A stretch of DNA of 64,000 bases from Flavobacterium chryseum (lineage in GTDB: Bacteria; Bacteroidota; Bacteroidia; Flavobacteriales; Flavobacteriaceae): positions 248,001-312,000 of the forward strand of contig NZ_SNWW01000002.1 of the NCBI RefSeq assembly GCF_004362015.1, in the 5' to 3' direction. Below, one piece after another: positions 56,406 through 64,000 of the stretch. Each line of letters opens with the position of its first letter. Position 1 is the first letter of the stretch. The position numbers and the translations under genes are program-made. Under the pieces are notes generated by a model, which saw only the letters and a list, made by a program, of their open reading frames with translations, made no database searches and had not been told where the DNA came from.

Positions 56406-56503
56406 GTCATTTCGACGGAGGAGAAATCACACTCGTAACTCCGCAATGCAAATCGCCAATCTTTGTCGAATCACGAGTGTGATTTCTCCTCCGTCGAAAT
56501 GAC
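56406..56503. repeat. GTCATTTCGACGGAGGAG palindromic element
   Basis: Outer arms GTCATTTCGACGGAGGAGAA and TTCTCCTCCGTCGAAATGAC pair perfectly over 20 bases and continue as ATCACACTCGT against ACGAGTGTGAT. It is the third GTCATTTCG member in the window. Confidence 0.88.
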
Positions 56504-56539
56504 AAAAAAAGAACCATTTTGATTCAATCGTAACAAAAC

Positions 56540-56573
56540 AAACCCGACAGGTTTTAAAAACCTGTCGGGTTTA
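56540..56573. terminator. Bidirectional hairpin ACCCGACAGGTTT
   Basis: Arms AAACCCGACAGG and CCTGTCGGGTTT pair perfectly around a TTTTAAAAA loop. It lies between the convergent small coiled-coil gene and the siderophore operon and can terminate both. A partial word of another dispersed repeat (CTTTGCGCCTCTGCGCC) follows at 56584. Confidence 0.75.
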
Positions 56574-56617
56574 ATATTAAAAACTTTGCGCCTCTGCGCC
56601 TTTGCGAGAAGTGACTT

Positions 56618-58411
56618 TTAAATTACAGTCTCTTGTTGCTTAAAAACTGCCACAGGATTCGAAAGCTTCCCAACAAACTGCAAACTATCAATAGGATCTG
56701 CCAAATCGAGCATTTGTTTATTGTTACGCAATTGCAAACGGTTCAGACAACACGAATCAAATTCTGGAACAAACAAATTGTACTTTTTAAATTGCTCCTG
56801 CAAATGCGGTTGTTCGGCTTGGTATTCGTGAATACAATCGGCGACGGCAGACCAGAAATCTTCTTCTGAAAGTGTTTTGCTTTCGGATAAAATAGCCGAA
56901 AGAAAACGGAAATAAAACTGAAAAACATCATTAAAAATGCATAGAATTTTCAAAGGTTCTTTCATATTAATGTGAATGCGTTTTACTTTTTCTGGCAACG
57001 GAATTTCTCCATTAAAAACCATCACTTCTTCGGTAATATCTTTCATAATCGCTTTTACGGGAATATGATTTTCTAAAACCAAAATCAGGTTTTCGCCATG
57101 TGGCATAAAAACTATTTCATGCTCGTAAAAACAATGCAATAAAGGTGAAAGATAAGCGTCTAAATAACGGCTAATCCAGGTTTTTGCGTTAATTCCGGAT
57201 TTCTGAATCAATTCATCAACAAAAGCATTTCCGGATTGGTCAACGTGCAATAAAGCTGCCATTGTCATGATATGTTGTCCATTTTCTAGTTTCGGAATCG
57301 GACTTTCGCGCCATAAAGTAGCCAGCATTTTATTATGCGGAATGCTTCGGCCTAGAGGTTCGTACAAGAAATTGCGATAACCAATTGTGGCTACTTCGCC
57401 CAAAAGTGTAAAGCCTTTTTGCTGCAAATACGAATCGTTTTCAACCAAATTGGCAACCCATTCGGTAATCGCGGGCGTGCTTTCCATATAATACGGGGAA
57501 AGTCCGCGCATAAATCCCATATTGATGACCGAAAGTGCGGTTTTTGCATAAAATTTCTCTGGTGACGAAGTATTAAAAAAAGTCCGAATCGATTGTTGTG
57601 CCGAATATTCATCATCACCATAACCCAGACAAACCAAATGATTTTCGGCAATATCGGGAGCAAAAATCAAAGCCAGTTTATTGAACCATTGCCACGGATG
57701 CACGGGAAAGAAATAATAATCTTCGACATTCAAATTCTGCGATTTCAGTACATTTTCAAACAATGAAATGTTTTCCGCAGACAATTCCTGCTGCAATACT
57801 TTTTGATAATCTAAAGTTTCAATCGCTGTAAACGTTGCTTTGCTCCTATGCCCTGCAAGCCATAATAATTTTACGGGCGCGTTCGCTTCAGGAGAAAAAG
57901 TAGCAAAATCATCAATATTAAAACCATTTTTTCCGCTGTTGGCCACAAAACACGGATGCCCTTCAGTCATGGCGTGTTCGATAATTTGATAATCAAGCGC
58001 TAATAAATCTTTTGACGAATATTTTTCGTTCGCGATTTTATACGCTGTGCTATATAACGTACTTGTGATTTCTTCGAGATACGTTGGCAAAAGGCTTTCG
58101 CTGATGCCTAAAGTATCTTTAAATTCAATAATAAATTCTAATAAACGTAAAGGCGAATTTTTTCCTTCAATTGTCTTTTGTATAGAATCTACAGCAATCG
58201 ACCAATGATGTAAAGCCAAAATTGAAGCTTCAAAAGTATATTCGACCTTTTTATCAGGAGAACAAATACTATATAAATTATTTCCATTAGAAATTGGCTG
58301 AATCAACAATTCATGAGCAAATTCGCTTAACGTTTTCTTGAGCAAGATAGCATTGGCCTTATCCCAATTCTCCTTCGTTAAATGCTGTATATTTTGGGTT
58401 GGTGTTTTCAT
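56618..58411 (-). CDS. IucA/IucC-family siderophore synthetase
   Basis: A 597-residue NRPS-independent siderophore synthetase, which joins a citrate-type carboxylate to an amine or hydroxamate using ATP. Family motifs are GHPCFVANSGKNGFN, FFPVHPWQWFNKL, and HGENLILVLENHI; the C-terminal FhuF-like part ends with CCLNRLQLRNNK. I start at ATG 58411; the longer frame to 58516 runs into the upstream acetyltransferase gene. It is the last gene of the five-gene minus-strand operon and corresponds to the RhbF/IucC type, probably the second condensation step. Confidence 0.9.
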   Translation of the reverse strand: MKTPTQNIQHLTKENWDKANAILLKKTLSEFAHELLIQPISNGNNLYSICSPDKKVEYTFEASILALHHWSIAVDSIQKTIEGKNSPLRLLEFIIEFKDTLGISESLLPTYLEEITSTLYSTAYKIANEKYSSKDLLALDYQIIEHAMTEGHPCFVANSGKNGFNIDDFATFSPEANAPVKLLWLAGHRSKATFTAIETLDYQKVLQQELSAENISLFENVLKSQNLNVEDYYFFPVHPWQWFNKLALIFAPDIAENHLVCLGYGDDEYSAQQSIRTFFNTSSPEKFYAKTALSVINMGFMRGLSPYYMESTPAITEWVANLVENDSYLQQKGFTLLGEVATIGYRNFLYEPLGRSIPHNKMLATLWRESPIPKLENGQHIMTMAALLHVDQSGNAFVDELIQKSGINAKTWISRYLDAYLSPLLHCFYEHEIVFMPHGENLILVLENHIPVKAIMKDITEEVMVFNGEIPLPEKVKRIHINMKEPLKILCIFNDVFQFYFRFLSAILSESKTLSEEDFWSAVADCIHEYQAEQPHLQEQFKKYNLFVPEFDSCCLNRLQLRNNKQMLDLADPIDSLQFVGKLSNPVAVFKQQETVI

Positions 58412-58421
58412 TTCTATCAAA

Positions 58422-59018
58422 TTAAACCGATTGTAATGCCTTGTAATAATCCTCGCGTGTGCAAAACTCGAGATGTGCCTGTTTGTGCGGCAAATCGAGA
58501 ACACGCTGAAAAACAAATCCGGCTCTTTTATTCAGTAAATGAATTTTATGGTTTCTGGCATCCGGTTCTACAACAATTCTTTGGTTTTTGCCATCACTAA
58601 AAATAAAATCAAGAATGACGGTAAAAATGTTCCAGGTAAAATTCGGAATTGGCTTTTCTGATGGTGCAACCAATATGTGCATGCCTTTATCGCCTTTTTG
58701 CGATTCGTAATATTTGCCTATAATATCATCTTCAGGATTATAACATTCTAATAAAAAAGCGACATTGTTATTGAATTTGCCCATATAAACCTGTGCTTTT
58801 TCCTGAATATTATAGTAGGTGTTTTTTACTTCTTCTTCAGAAAATCCATTCATTTCCCAATACACGGCATATTCACGATTTACCCAATTGTGTATCAACG
58901 GAATATCAAGTTCCATATCAATCGGACGCAGCTCAAAAACCCCTAAACCGGGAATTGTTTTTACAAAAACAACATCTGTTATGACATCATTTTCAGGATG
59001 ATTTATTATACTATTCAT
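58422..59018 (-). CDS. Siderophore acetyltransferase (IucB/RhbD-like GNAT)
   Basis: A 198-residue acetyltransferase of the acyl-CoA:hydroxylamine group (IucB, RhbD, MbtK-like). It begins the conserved part with FELRPIDMELDIPLIHNWVN and has GMHILVAPSEKPIPNFTW plus VVEPDARNHKIHLLNKRAGF. It would acetylate the N-hydroxylated amine made by the monooxygenase at 62623. It lies 10 bases before the IucC-type gene and 11 after the fused synthetase, and is similar along its length to that protein's N-terminal domain. Confidence 0.88.
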   Translation of the reverse strand: MNSIINHPENDVITDVVFVKTIPGLGVFELRPIDMELDIPLIHNWVNREYAVYWEMNGFSEEEVKNTYYNIQEKAQVYMGKFNNNVAFLLECYNPEDDIIGKYYESQKGDKGMHILVAPSEKPIPNFTWNIFTVILDFIFSDGKNQRIVVEPDARNHKIHLLNKRAGFVFQRVLDLPHKQAHLEFCTREDYYKALQSV

Positions 59019-59029
59019 CTGTTTCGGAA

Positions 59030-61417
59030 TTAAGCTGTTATTTTTTTATACGGAGCGATCGGGTTTTGCAATTTTCCCTGAAATTGTAATAACGCCACAG
59101 GATCATCAAGATCAATCATGGTTTTGTTGTTATTCAACTGCAAACGGTTCAGGCAGGACAACTGAAATTCATTAGCAAACAAATCATATTGCTCGAATTT
59201 AGCTTCGAGATATGGGTTTTGTTCCTGATAATCAGAGATACATTCTGCCACCAATTCCCAATAACGATCTTCAGAATAATTATCACTCGAAACTAAAATA
59301 GCCGACATGAAACGGAAAAACCCATCAAAAACATCAATAAAAATGGAAAGTAATTTTACGTCTTCCGGAACTTCGGCATAAATACGGTCAATGTTTTTGG
59401 GAACTACTACATCAGGGTTTAGAATCACTGCTTCTTCGGTAATATCCTTCATGAAAGAACGCACCGGAACGTGATTTTCTAATCCTAAAATAAGGTTTTC
59501 GCCGTGTGGCATAAAAACCAGATCGTATTGATAAAAACAATGCAATAACGGACTCAGATACACCTTGAAATATTCGGCAAGCCAATTGTCTATGGATAAT
59601 GAAGACGCTTTTATAATTTCAGATAACAGTGAATTTCCGTCTTTATCCAAGTGTAAAAGTGCCGCCATTGTCATCAGTTGTTCGTCGTTTTTGAGTTTTG
59701 CCACCGGGCTTTCTCTCCATAAAGATGCAATCATTTTATTATACGGATTGTGTTTTCCGAAGCTCTCAAAATACGGATTAATGTAACTTACAGAAGCGAC
59801 TTCGCCCAACATTCCGAAACCTACTTTTTGCAAATATTCGTCACCACTTAATAATTGATCCAGCCATTCTGCCATTTCCGGCGCTGTTCCTAAATAAAAT
59901 ACCGGTAAGCCTCGCATAAAGCCCATATTCAGGATCGAAAGCGATGTTTTGGTATATAATTTTTTAGGATTGCTCAAATTGAATAACGTTCTGATCGACT
60001 GCTGTGCCTGATATAAATCGGGTCCGTAACCTACACAAATCAGTTTTTGTTTGGCGATTTCAGGCGAAAACAAATTGGCCAGTTTATTAAACCATTGCCA
60101 CGGATGCACGGGAATAAAGAAATAATCATTTGGATTTTCTCCTTTTTCTGAAATCGTGGCATTGAATTTTGCGATGGTTTCAGATCCTAATTCCTGTTGA
60201 ATCAACGTATCGTAATCCAGTTTTTTAGTTCCGGCATAAACAGTTCTGTCGCGGTGTCCGGCGAGCCATAAAATCCTGAACGGATTTCCGGCTTCAGGCG
60301 CGTAGGCTTTGTAATCCATGCTGTTGTAACCAATTCTGCCGTTATTGGCCACAAATCCAGGATGTCCTTCCATCATGGCTTGTTCAATGGTTTGGAAATC
60401 AGAGTTCGCTAATGATTTTGAAGTGGAATTTTCTTTTAATAATTTATAACAGCTTCCGTAAAGTGTGCTTATAATTTCTTCCAGATAAGACGGAATCAAT
60501 TGCTCTGAAATCCCTAAACTGGTTTTAAATTCCTGAATAAAATCAACAGCATCTAAAGGAACTGGCATTCCATTTTTATATTTTGAAATCGAATTGACTT
60601 CAATATTCAAATGATTCATAGCCAATTGTTCTGCCTTAAAAGTATATTTAACTGATTGATCATCAGAAAACAACGAATATGTATTTGCAGATTCTAATAT
60701 TGGTTCGATTAAAAGTTCGTGCGAAAACTCACAAATGGCTTTTTTGACCAACAATCGATTGGCTTTCTCCCAAACTTCGGGCTGAATGTGTGTAATGGCT
60801 TTCTCGGGATATTCTAATTGATTTTCGGTATTCATTTCAGTATAATTGAGGTTAAATGAATCTATTTTTTTAATGAATTGCTCTCTGGTACAAAATGCGA
60901 GTAAAGCGGTTTTATGCGGTAAATGGACCACATCGGCATCTTCAAAACCTACGCGGTGGCACATATCGAACATTTTTTTGTTACGAATGTCCGGCTCGAC
61001 AAGGATTCTTTCGATGGTAAGATCTCTGAAAATAAACTTGATGATACTCGAAAAAATGTGCCAAGTAAACTGATGTACGGGTTTTGTTGATGGCGCGACA
61101 ATAATATGAATGCCACAATCGTAATCCTGAACGGTATAATAGTTACCAATGATATCTTGTTTTGGATTGTAGCGTTCTAATAAAAAAGAAACTTCGCCAT
61201 TTACGAGTCCGATAAATACATCAGATTCTTTAGTGATTTTTTCATATTCTAATCGAACTTCTTCCAGATTTTTCCCCTGCATGCCCCAATATTGCGCATA
61301 ATCACGATTGACCCAATCATGAATTATTTCTGCATCGGCAGGTAATTGCAATGGACGAAAATCTATAGTCCCGAAATCCGGAATGGTTGTGCTGTATATA
61401 GGTTTATATGTACTCAT
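59030..61417 (-). CDS. Fusion of IucB-like acetyltransferase and IucA/IucC synthetase
   Basis: A 795-residue two-domain enzyme. Residues about 10-190 are an IucB/RhbD-type acetyltransferase (FRPLQLPADAEIIHDWVNRD, HIIVAPSTKPVHQFTW, RILVEPDIRNKKMF). Residues about 215-795 are a complete synthetase with GHPGFVANNGRIGY, FFIPVHPWQWFNKL and HGENLILGLENHV, and a FhuF-like end (CLNRLQLNNNK). Two consecutive steps, acetylation and amide formation, may thus be channelled. The separate acetyltransferase downstream makes the function partly redundant. It probably performs the first condensation on citrate. Confidence 0.9.
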   Translation of the reverse strand: MSTYKPIYSTTIPDFGTIDFRPLQLPADAEIIHDWVNRDYAQYWGMQGKNLEEVRLEYEKITKESDVFIGLVNGEVSFLLERYNPKQDIIGNYYTVQDYDCGIHIIVAPSTKPVHQFTWHIFSSIIKFIFRDLTIERILVEPDIRNKKMFDMCHRVGFEDADVVHLPHKTALLAFCTREQFIKKIDSFNLNYTEMNTENQLEYPEKAITHIQPEVWEKANRLLVKKAICEFSHELLIEPILESANTYSLFSDDQSVKYTFKAEQLAMNHLNIEVNSISKYKNGMPVPLDAVDFIQEFKTSLGISEQLIPSYLEEIISTLYGSCYKLLKENSTSKSLANSDFQTIEQAMMEGHPGFVANNGRIGYNSMDYKAYAPEAGNPFRILWLAGHRDRTVYAGTKKLDYDTLIQQELGSETIAKFNATISEKGENPNDYFFIPVHPWQWFNKLANLFSPEIAKQKLICVGYGPDLYQAQQSIRTLFNLSNPKKLYTKTSLSILNMGFMRGLPVFYLGTAPEMAEWLDQLLSGDEYLQKVGFGMLGEVASVSYINPYFESFGKHNPYNKMIASLWRESPVAKLKNDEQLMTMAALLHLDKDGNSLLSEIIKASSLSIDNWLAEYFKVYLSPLLHCFYQYDLVFMPHGENLILGLENHVPVRSFMKDITEEAVILNPDVVVPKNIDRIYAEVPEDVKLLSIFIDVFDGFFRFMSAILVSSDNYSEDRYWELVAECISDYQEQNPYLEAKFEQYDLFANEFQLSCLNRLQLNNNKTMIDLDDPVALLQFQGKLQNPIAPYKKITA

Positions 61418-61420
61418 TTG

Positions 61421-61571
61421 ATTTTAGATTTTATATTGGAGATTTTGGATTTTAGATTTCTTAGACTTTCGACTTTAGACTTTGGACTTTGGACTATTTT
61501 AATTTTAGATTGGAGATTTTAGATTTCTTAGACTTTCGACTTTGGACTTTTGACTTAGGACTATTTTAATT
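61421..61571. repeat. Tandem TTAGACTTTCGACTTTGGACT repeats
   Basis: Two related copies (61421-61508 and 61502-61571) of a low-complexity unit with words AGATTTCTTAGACTTTCGAC and TTTGGACT. The second copy extends into the coding end of the membrane acyltransferase gene and supplies its last residues. Similar words occur at 31865-31915. Confidence 0.8.
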
Positions 61572-62620
61572 TCATTATAAGCAAGTTGAATGCTTAGACT
61601 TGTCGCAATAACAACCGGAAACAAACCTAAAACTATCCATTGATCGTGTTCCCAGAAACCCAAAACATACATGCCCCAATTGATCAAAACCCATTGAATT
61701 ACGTACAAACTTGTGACGTGTTTGCTGCAGAAAGTCAATAAAGTAAACACTGGGTTATCTTCTTTAAAAAGATTAACAATAATATTTGTGAGCCAGTATA
61801 AAACCAGGTTCGTTCCGAGTAATAAAATGCTTCCGCCTGGTCCTAAATGATAATAATCGCCAAAATGATATTCCGGATTTGAGAAGTTTAAAAATCCTCC
61901 AACGGCAATAAAAGCCAAACCAACAAGCAGCATTTTCTTGAAAAATAAATCCTGATTTTCGTTAAGTTCTTTATACCATCTTCCTAAAAACATGCCGATT
62001 AAAATAAAAGCACTCCACGGAAAAACAGGGAAATAGACATTAAACTGATTGCTAAAAAACAGATCGCAGATATAATCTAAACCCGCAATTCCGACTCTGA
62101 AACCGCTTAATTCTTTTGAAATAGAAGTGATTAACAAAGCCACAATCAACGGAATATATTTGCTTTTGCTAAAATGATCGATAAGCCCCATGATAAACAA
62201 AGTAATTCCGGCCAATTGCAGGATATCGCCCAAAAGCAAAAAGAAAATTCCTGTTTCTAAAGTGCCTGATTTTAAACCATAAGCTGAAACAAAAGCTTCC
62301 GGAAGTCCTCCAAAAATAAATTCTGGCACCAGAAATTTCAAAATATTCATTCCGTAACCAACAGCGAGAATGTATAAAGCTCTTTTACAAACCGCCAGAA
62401 AACTTTGTCGTCTTGATAACACAAAAGAAATTCCCATACTTACCAAAAACATAGTTGTTCCGCGGCCTAACCATAAAATAATTTCTCCTAAAACGGTATT
62501 GGTTTGTGTGGCAATGGTACCGTAAATTAACATGGTATGCACCATCATCATTAAAATTACACTAGTTCCTCTGGCAAAATCGATTGCCAAAACCCTCTTT
62601 TTTGGTTGTGCTGTTTCCAT
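61505..62620 (-). CDS. Multi-pass acyltransferase-like membrane protein (HGSNAT/DUF1624 type)
   Basis: A 371-residue inner-membrane protein with about ten segments. It begins KKRVLAIDFARGTSVILMMMVH, the signature of the heparan-alpha-glucosaminide acetyltransferase / DUF1624 group, and continues with LGRGTTMFLVSMGISFVL. Its position, 2 bases after the monooxygenase gene, ties it to siderophore synthesis or export, but the role is unknown. Its C-terminal residues (SQKSKVESLRNLKSPI) are encoded by a dispersed repeat, so the original stop may have been lost. Confidence 0.8.
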   Translation of the reverse strand: METAQPKKRVLAIDFARGTSVILMMMVHTMLIYGTIATQTNTVLGEIILWLGRGTTMFLVSMGISFVLSRRQSFLAVCKRALYILAVGYGMNILKFLVPEFIFGGLPEAFVSAYGLKSGTLETGIFFLLLGDILQLAGITLFIMGLIDHFSKSKYIPLIVALLITSISKELSGFRVGIAGLDYICDLFFSNQFNVYFPVFPWSAFILIGMFLGRWYKELNENQDLFFKKMLLVGLAFIAVGGFLNFSNPEYHFGDYYHLGPGGSILLLGTNLVLYWLTNIIVNLFKEDNPVFTLLTFCSKHVTSLYVIQWVLINWGMYVLGFWEHDQWIVLGLFPVVIATSLSIQLAYNEIKIVLSQKSKVESLRNLKSPI

Positions 62621-62622
62621 AA

Positions 62623-63954
62623 TTATGCGATGGTTTCAAATGCCGGAGATTCAATCACTTCTGCTGCGGGAACACCAAATTCCTGAAATGCAATTTTGGT
62701 TTCTACAGCGTAATGTTCGACTCCGGTGATTTCTTTAATGATGTAAGAGTTTCGGTAACAAGCCATTCCTAAATCCGGCGTTACGAATCCGTGTGTGTGG
62801 AGTTCTGCGTTTTGCACGAAAACTTCGTTAGCATTGTTATCGATGCTGTAATTTCTGTTGGTTGCAAAACGTCCTTTTTCATCCCATTGAATTCGGTTTG
62901 CAATTCCTTCCAAAAATTGGGGCAATTTGTAACCGTAACCTGTTGCCAGAACCAATGCATCGGTTTTATGACGGTATCTTTTATCTTGTTCCACCTGATG
63001 CAATTCCAACTCAAAATACTGATTTTCTTCATTATAAGTTCCTTTGGTACAAGCGGCATTGGTTCTTAAATTCACATCAATTTCTGTAATTACTTTTTTG
63101 TTGTAAATCGTATCGAAAATCGTTGCAATCAAGTCTTTATTGATTCCTTTGTACAATAATTTCTGGTTTTTAAGCAAATGATCTCTTTTGTCCGAAGGAA
63201 GATTATAAAAATAATCTACATATTCAGGAGAAGTCATTTCGAGCGTTAACTTGCTGTAATCCATCGGAAAAAAGCGAGAAGATCTCGTAATCCAGTTCAA
63301 TTGATAGCCGTAAACATCAATTTCCTGCAATAAATCGTTGAAAACTTCGGCAGCACTCTGTCCGCTTCCTAAAACCGTAATTGATTTTTGTTTTTGAAGT
63401 GAAGCTTTATTCTGAATATAAGCTGAGGAATGAATTGCTTTTCCTTTTAAAGATTGGCAGGATTTCGGAATATGCGGTGCTGTTCCTGTTCCTAAAACAA
63501 TTTTTTTAGTTTTGTAAATGGTCGTAACAGCTGTTTTAGTGCAAAGTGTAGTTACGATATAAAGCTGCTGATTTTCATCGTATTCAATCGCCGTAACTTC
63601 AGTATTAAAATAAATATTCGGCAGTTTTTTAATCGCCCACTGGCAATATTGATTGTATTCGTTTCTTAATAACAAGAAGTTTTCACGAATGTAAAATGAA
63701 TACATTTTGCCTTGTTCTTTGATGTAATTCAAGAAACTAAACGGACTTGTTGGGTCTGCCAAAGTCACTAAATCGGCCATAAACGGAATTTGTAACGTTG
63801 TGTCTTGCAGCAACATTCCCGGATGCCAGTTGAAAGAATCGTTTTTGTCGAAAAATAACCCGTCTAAATTTTCAATTGGTGCGGTAAGGCAGGCCAGACT
63901 TAAATTGAAAGGTCCTACTCCAACGGCGATGAAATCGTATGTTTTATTTTGCAT
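62623..63954 (-). CDS. Siderophore amine N-monooxygenase (IucD/RhbE-like)
   Basis: A 443-residue flavin N-hydroxylase. The FAD motif is AVGVGPFNLSLACL, the NADPH motif VLGSGQSAAEVFNDL, and the C-terminal ALVLATGYGY. The substrate-side WHPGMLLQDTTLQIPFMADL is typical of lysine, ornithine and diamine hydroxylases. It would make the hydroxylamine that the acetyltransferases convert to a hydroxamate. It is the first gene of the operon within the window; genes for making a diamine substrate, if any, would lie beyond the edge. The start is ATG 63954. Confidence 0.92.
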   Translation of the reverse strand: MQNKTYDFIAVGVGPFNLSLACLTAPIENLDGLFFDKNDSFNWHPGMLLQDTTLQIPFMADLVTLADPTSPFSFLNYIKEQGKMYSFYIRENFLLLRNEYNQYCQWAIKKLPNIYFNTEVTAIEYDENQQLYIVTTLCTKTAVTTIYKTKKIVLGTGTAPHIPKSCQSLKGKAIHSSAYIQNKASLQKQKSITVLGSGQSAAEVFNDLLQEIDVYGYQLNWITRSSRFFPMDYSKLTLEMTSPEYVDYFYNLPSDKRDHLLKNQKLLYKGINKDLIATIFDTIYNKKVITEIDVNLRTNAACTKGTYNEENQYFELELHQVEQDKRYRHKTDALVLATGYGYKLPQFLEGIANRIQWDEKGRFATNRNYSIDNNANEVFVQNAELHTHGFVTPDLGMACYRNSYIIKEITGVEHYAVETKIAFQEFGVPAAEVIESPAFETIA

Positions 63955-64000
63955 GATATTTTAATTTATTAGTGAATATTCATTTCCGTGAAATACGATC

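Noticed and set aside
59030..61417. Possibility that the fused acetyltransferase-synthetase is a frameshift artefact of two genes
   Set aside because: The frame is open through both domains with a plausible linker and no internal start signal, so a genuine fusion is the simpler reading.

Overview
The window reads as the chromosome of an AT-rich member of the Bacteroidota, most likely Flavobacterium or a close relative. The evidence is a PorX-type regulator of the type IX secretion system, repeated TAnnTTTG promoter boxes, Bacteroidota-type T6SS Hcp and VgrG proteins, and the many dispersed palindromes common in flavobacterial intergenic regions. I saw no rRNA, complete tRNA, insertion sequence or CRISPR array.

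Layout. 1-8.2 kb is core: porX (cut by the window edge), tsaE, a GNAT, alanine dehydrogenase, a DUF4258-like protein, ung, a MutS2 without Smr domain, a GIY-YIG protein set between repeats, and a DCC-family thiol-disulfide protein. 8.2-12.9 kb holds a drug-efflux MFS with its TetR repressor and two perfect operators, a TehA/SLAC1 transporter divergent from an AraC regulator, and a DUF1810 protein. 13.0-18.5 kb is an extracytosolic flavin electron-transfer locus: ankyrin protein, DUF2271 protein with a TGAS flavinylation-like motif, PepSY/flavodoxin/ferredoxin-reductase fusion, and ApbE. 18.6-28.6 kb is a phosphorelay block centred on a 2091-residue hybrid kinase with eleven 92-residue HAMP-type repeats. 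29-33.4 kb has a family 2 glycosyltransferase and an AhpD-like, DGPF-type YCII and ECF42-like sigma factor group.

33.5-38.4 kb is a tightly coupled six-gene operon: kaiC, kaiB, kaiB, PAS histidine kinase, response regulator, AraC regulator. The kinase starts on a TTG directly after, and in frame with, the second kaiB stop codon, so the pair resembles a split SasA. An esterase and an oxidoreductase follow. 40.8-45.8 kb is an orphan T6SS cargo module (hcp, vgrG, DUF2235 lipase effector, DUF2931 lipoprotein). 46-51.2 kb has a LytTR regulator, an acyltransferase, and a bacteriophytochrome with its heme oxygenase. 51.6-54.3 kb carries a two-gene candidate defence unit: a DUF6615-like putative nuclease and a GmrSD-like DUF262/DUF1524 protein. 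54.5-56.4 kb has a Crp/Fnr regulator, an exported RidA protein and a small unknown. 56.6-64 kb is an NRPS-independent siderophore operon (monooxygenase, membrane acyltransferase, acetyltransferase-IucA/IucC fusion, second acetyltransferase, second IucA/IucC enzyme).

Four genes between 40.8 and 54.3 kb are broken: the DUF2931 lipoprotein by an in-frame stop, and the DUF2235 effector, heme oxygenase and DUF262 protein each by the apparent loss of one base. In each frameshifted gene the conserved remainder can be read in the next frame. No comparable lesion was seen elsewhere, so this stretch is either decaying, phase variable or locally poor sequence.
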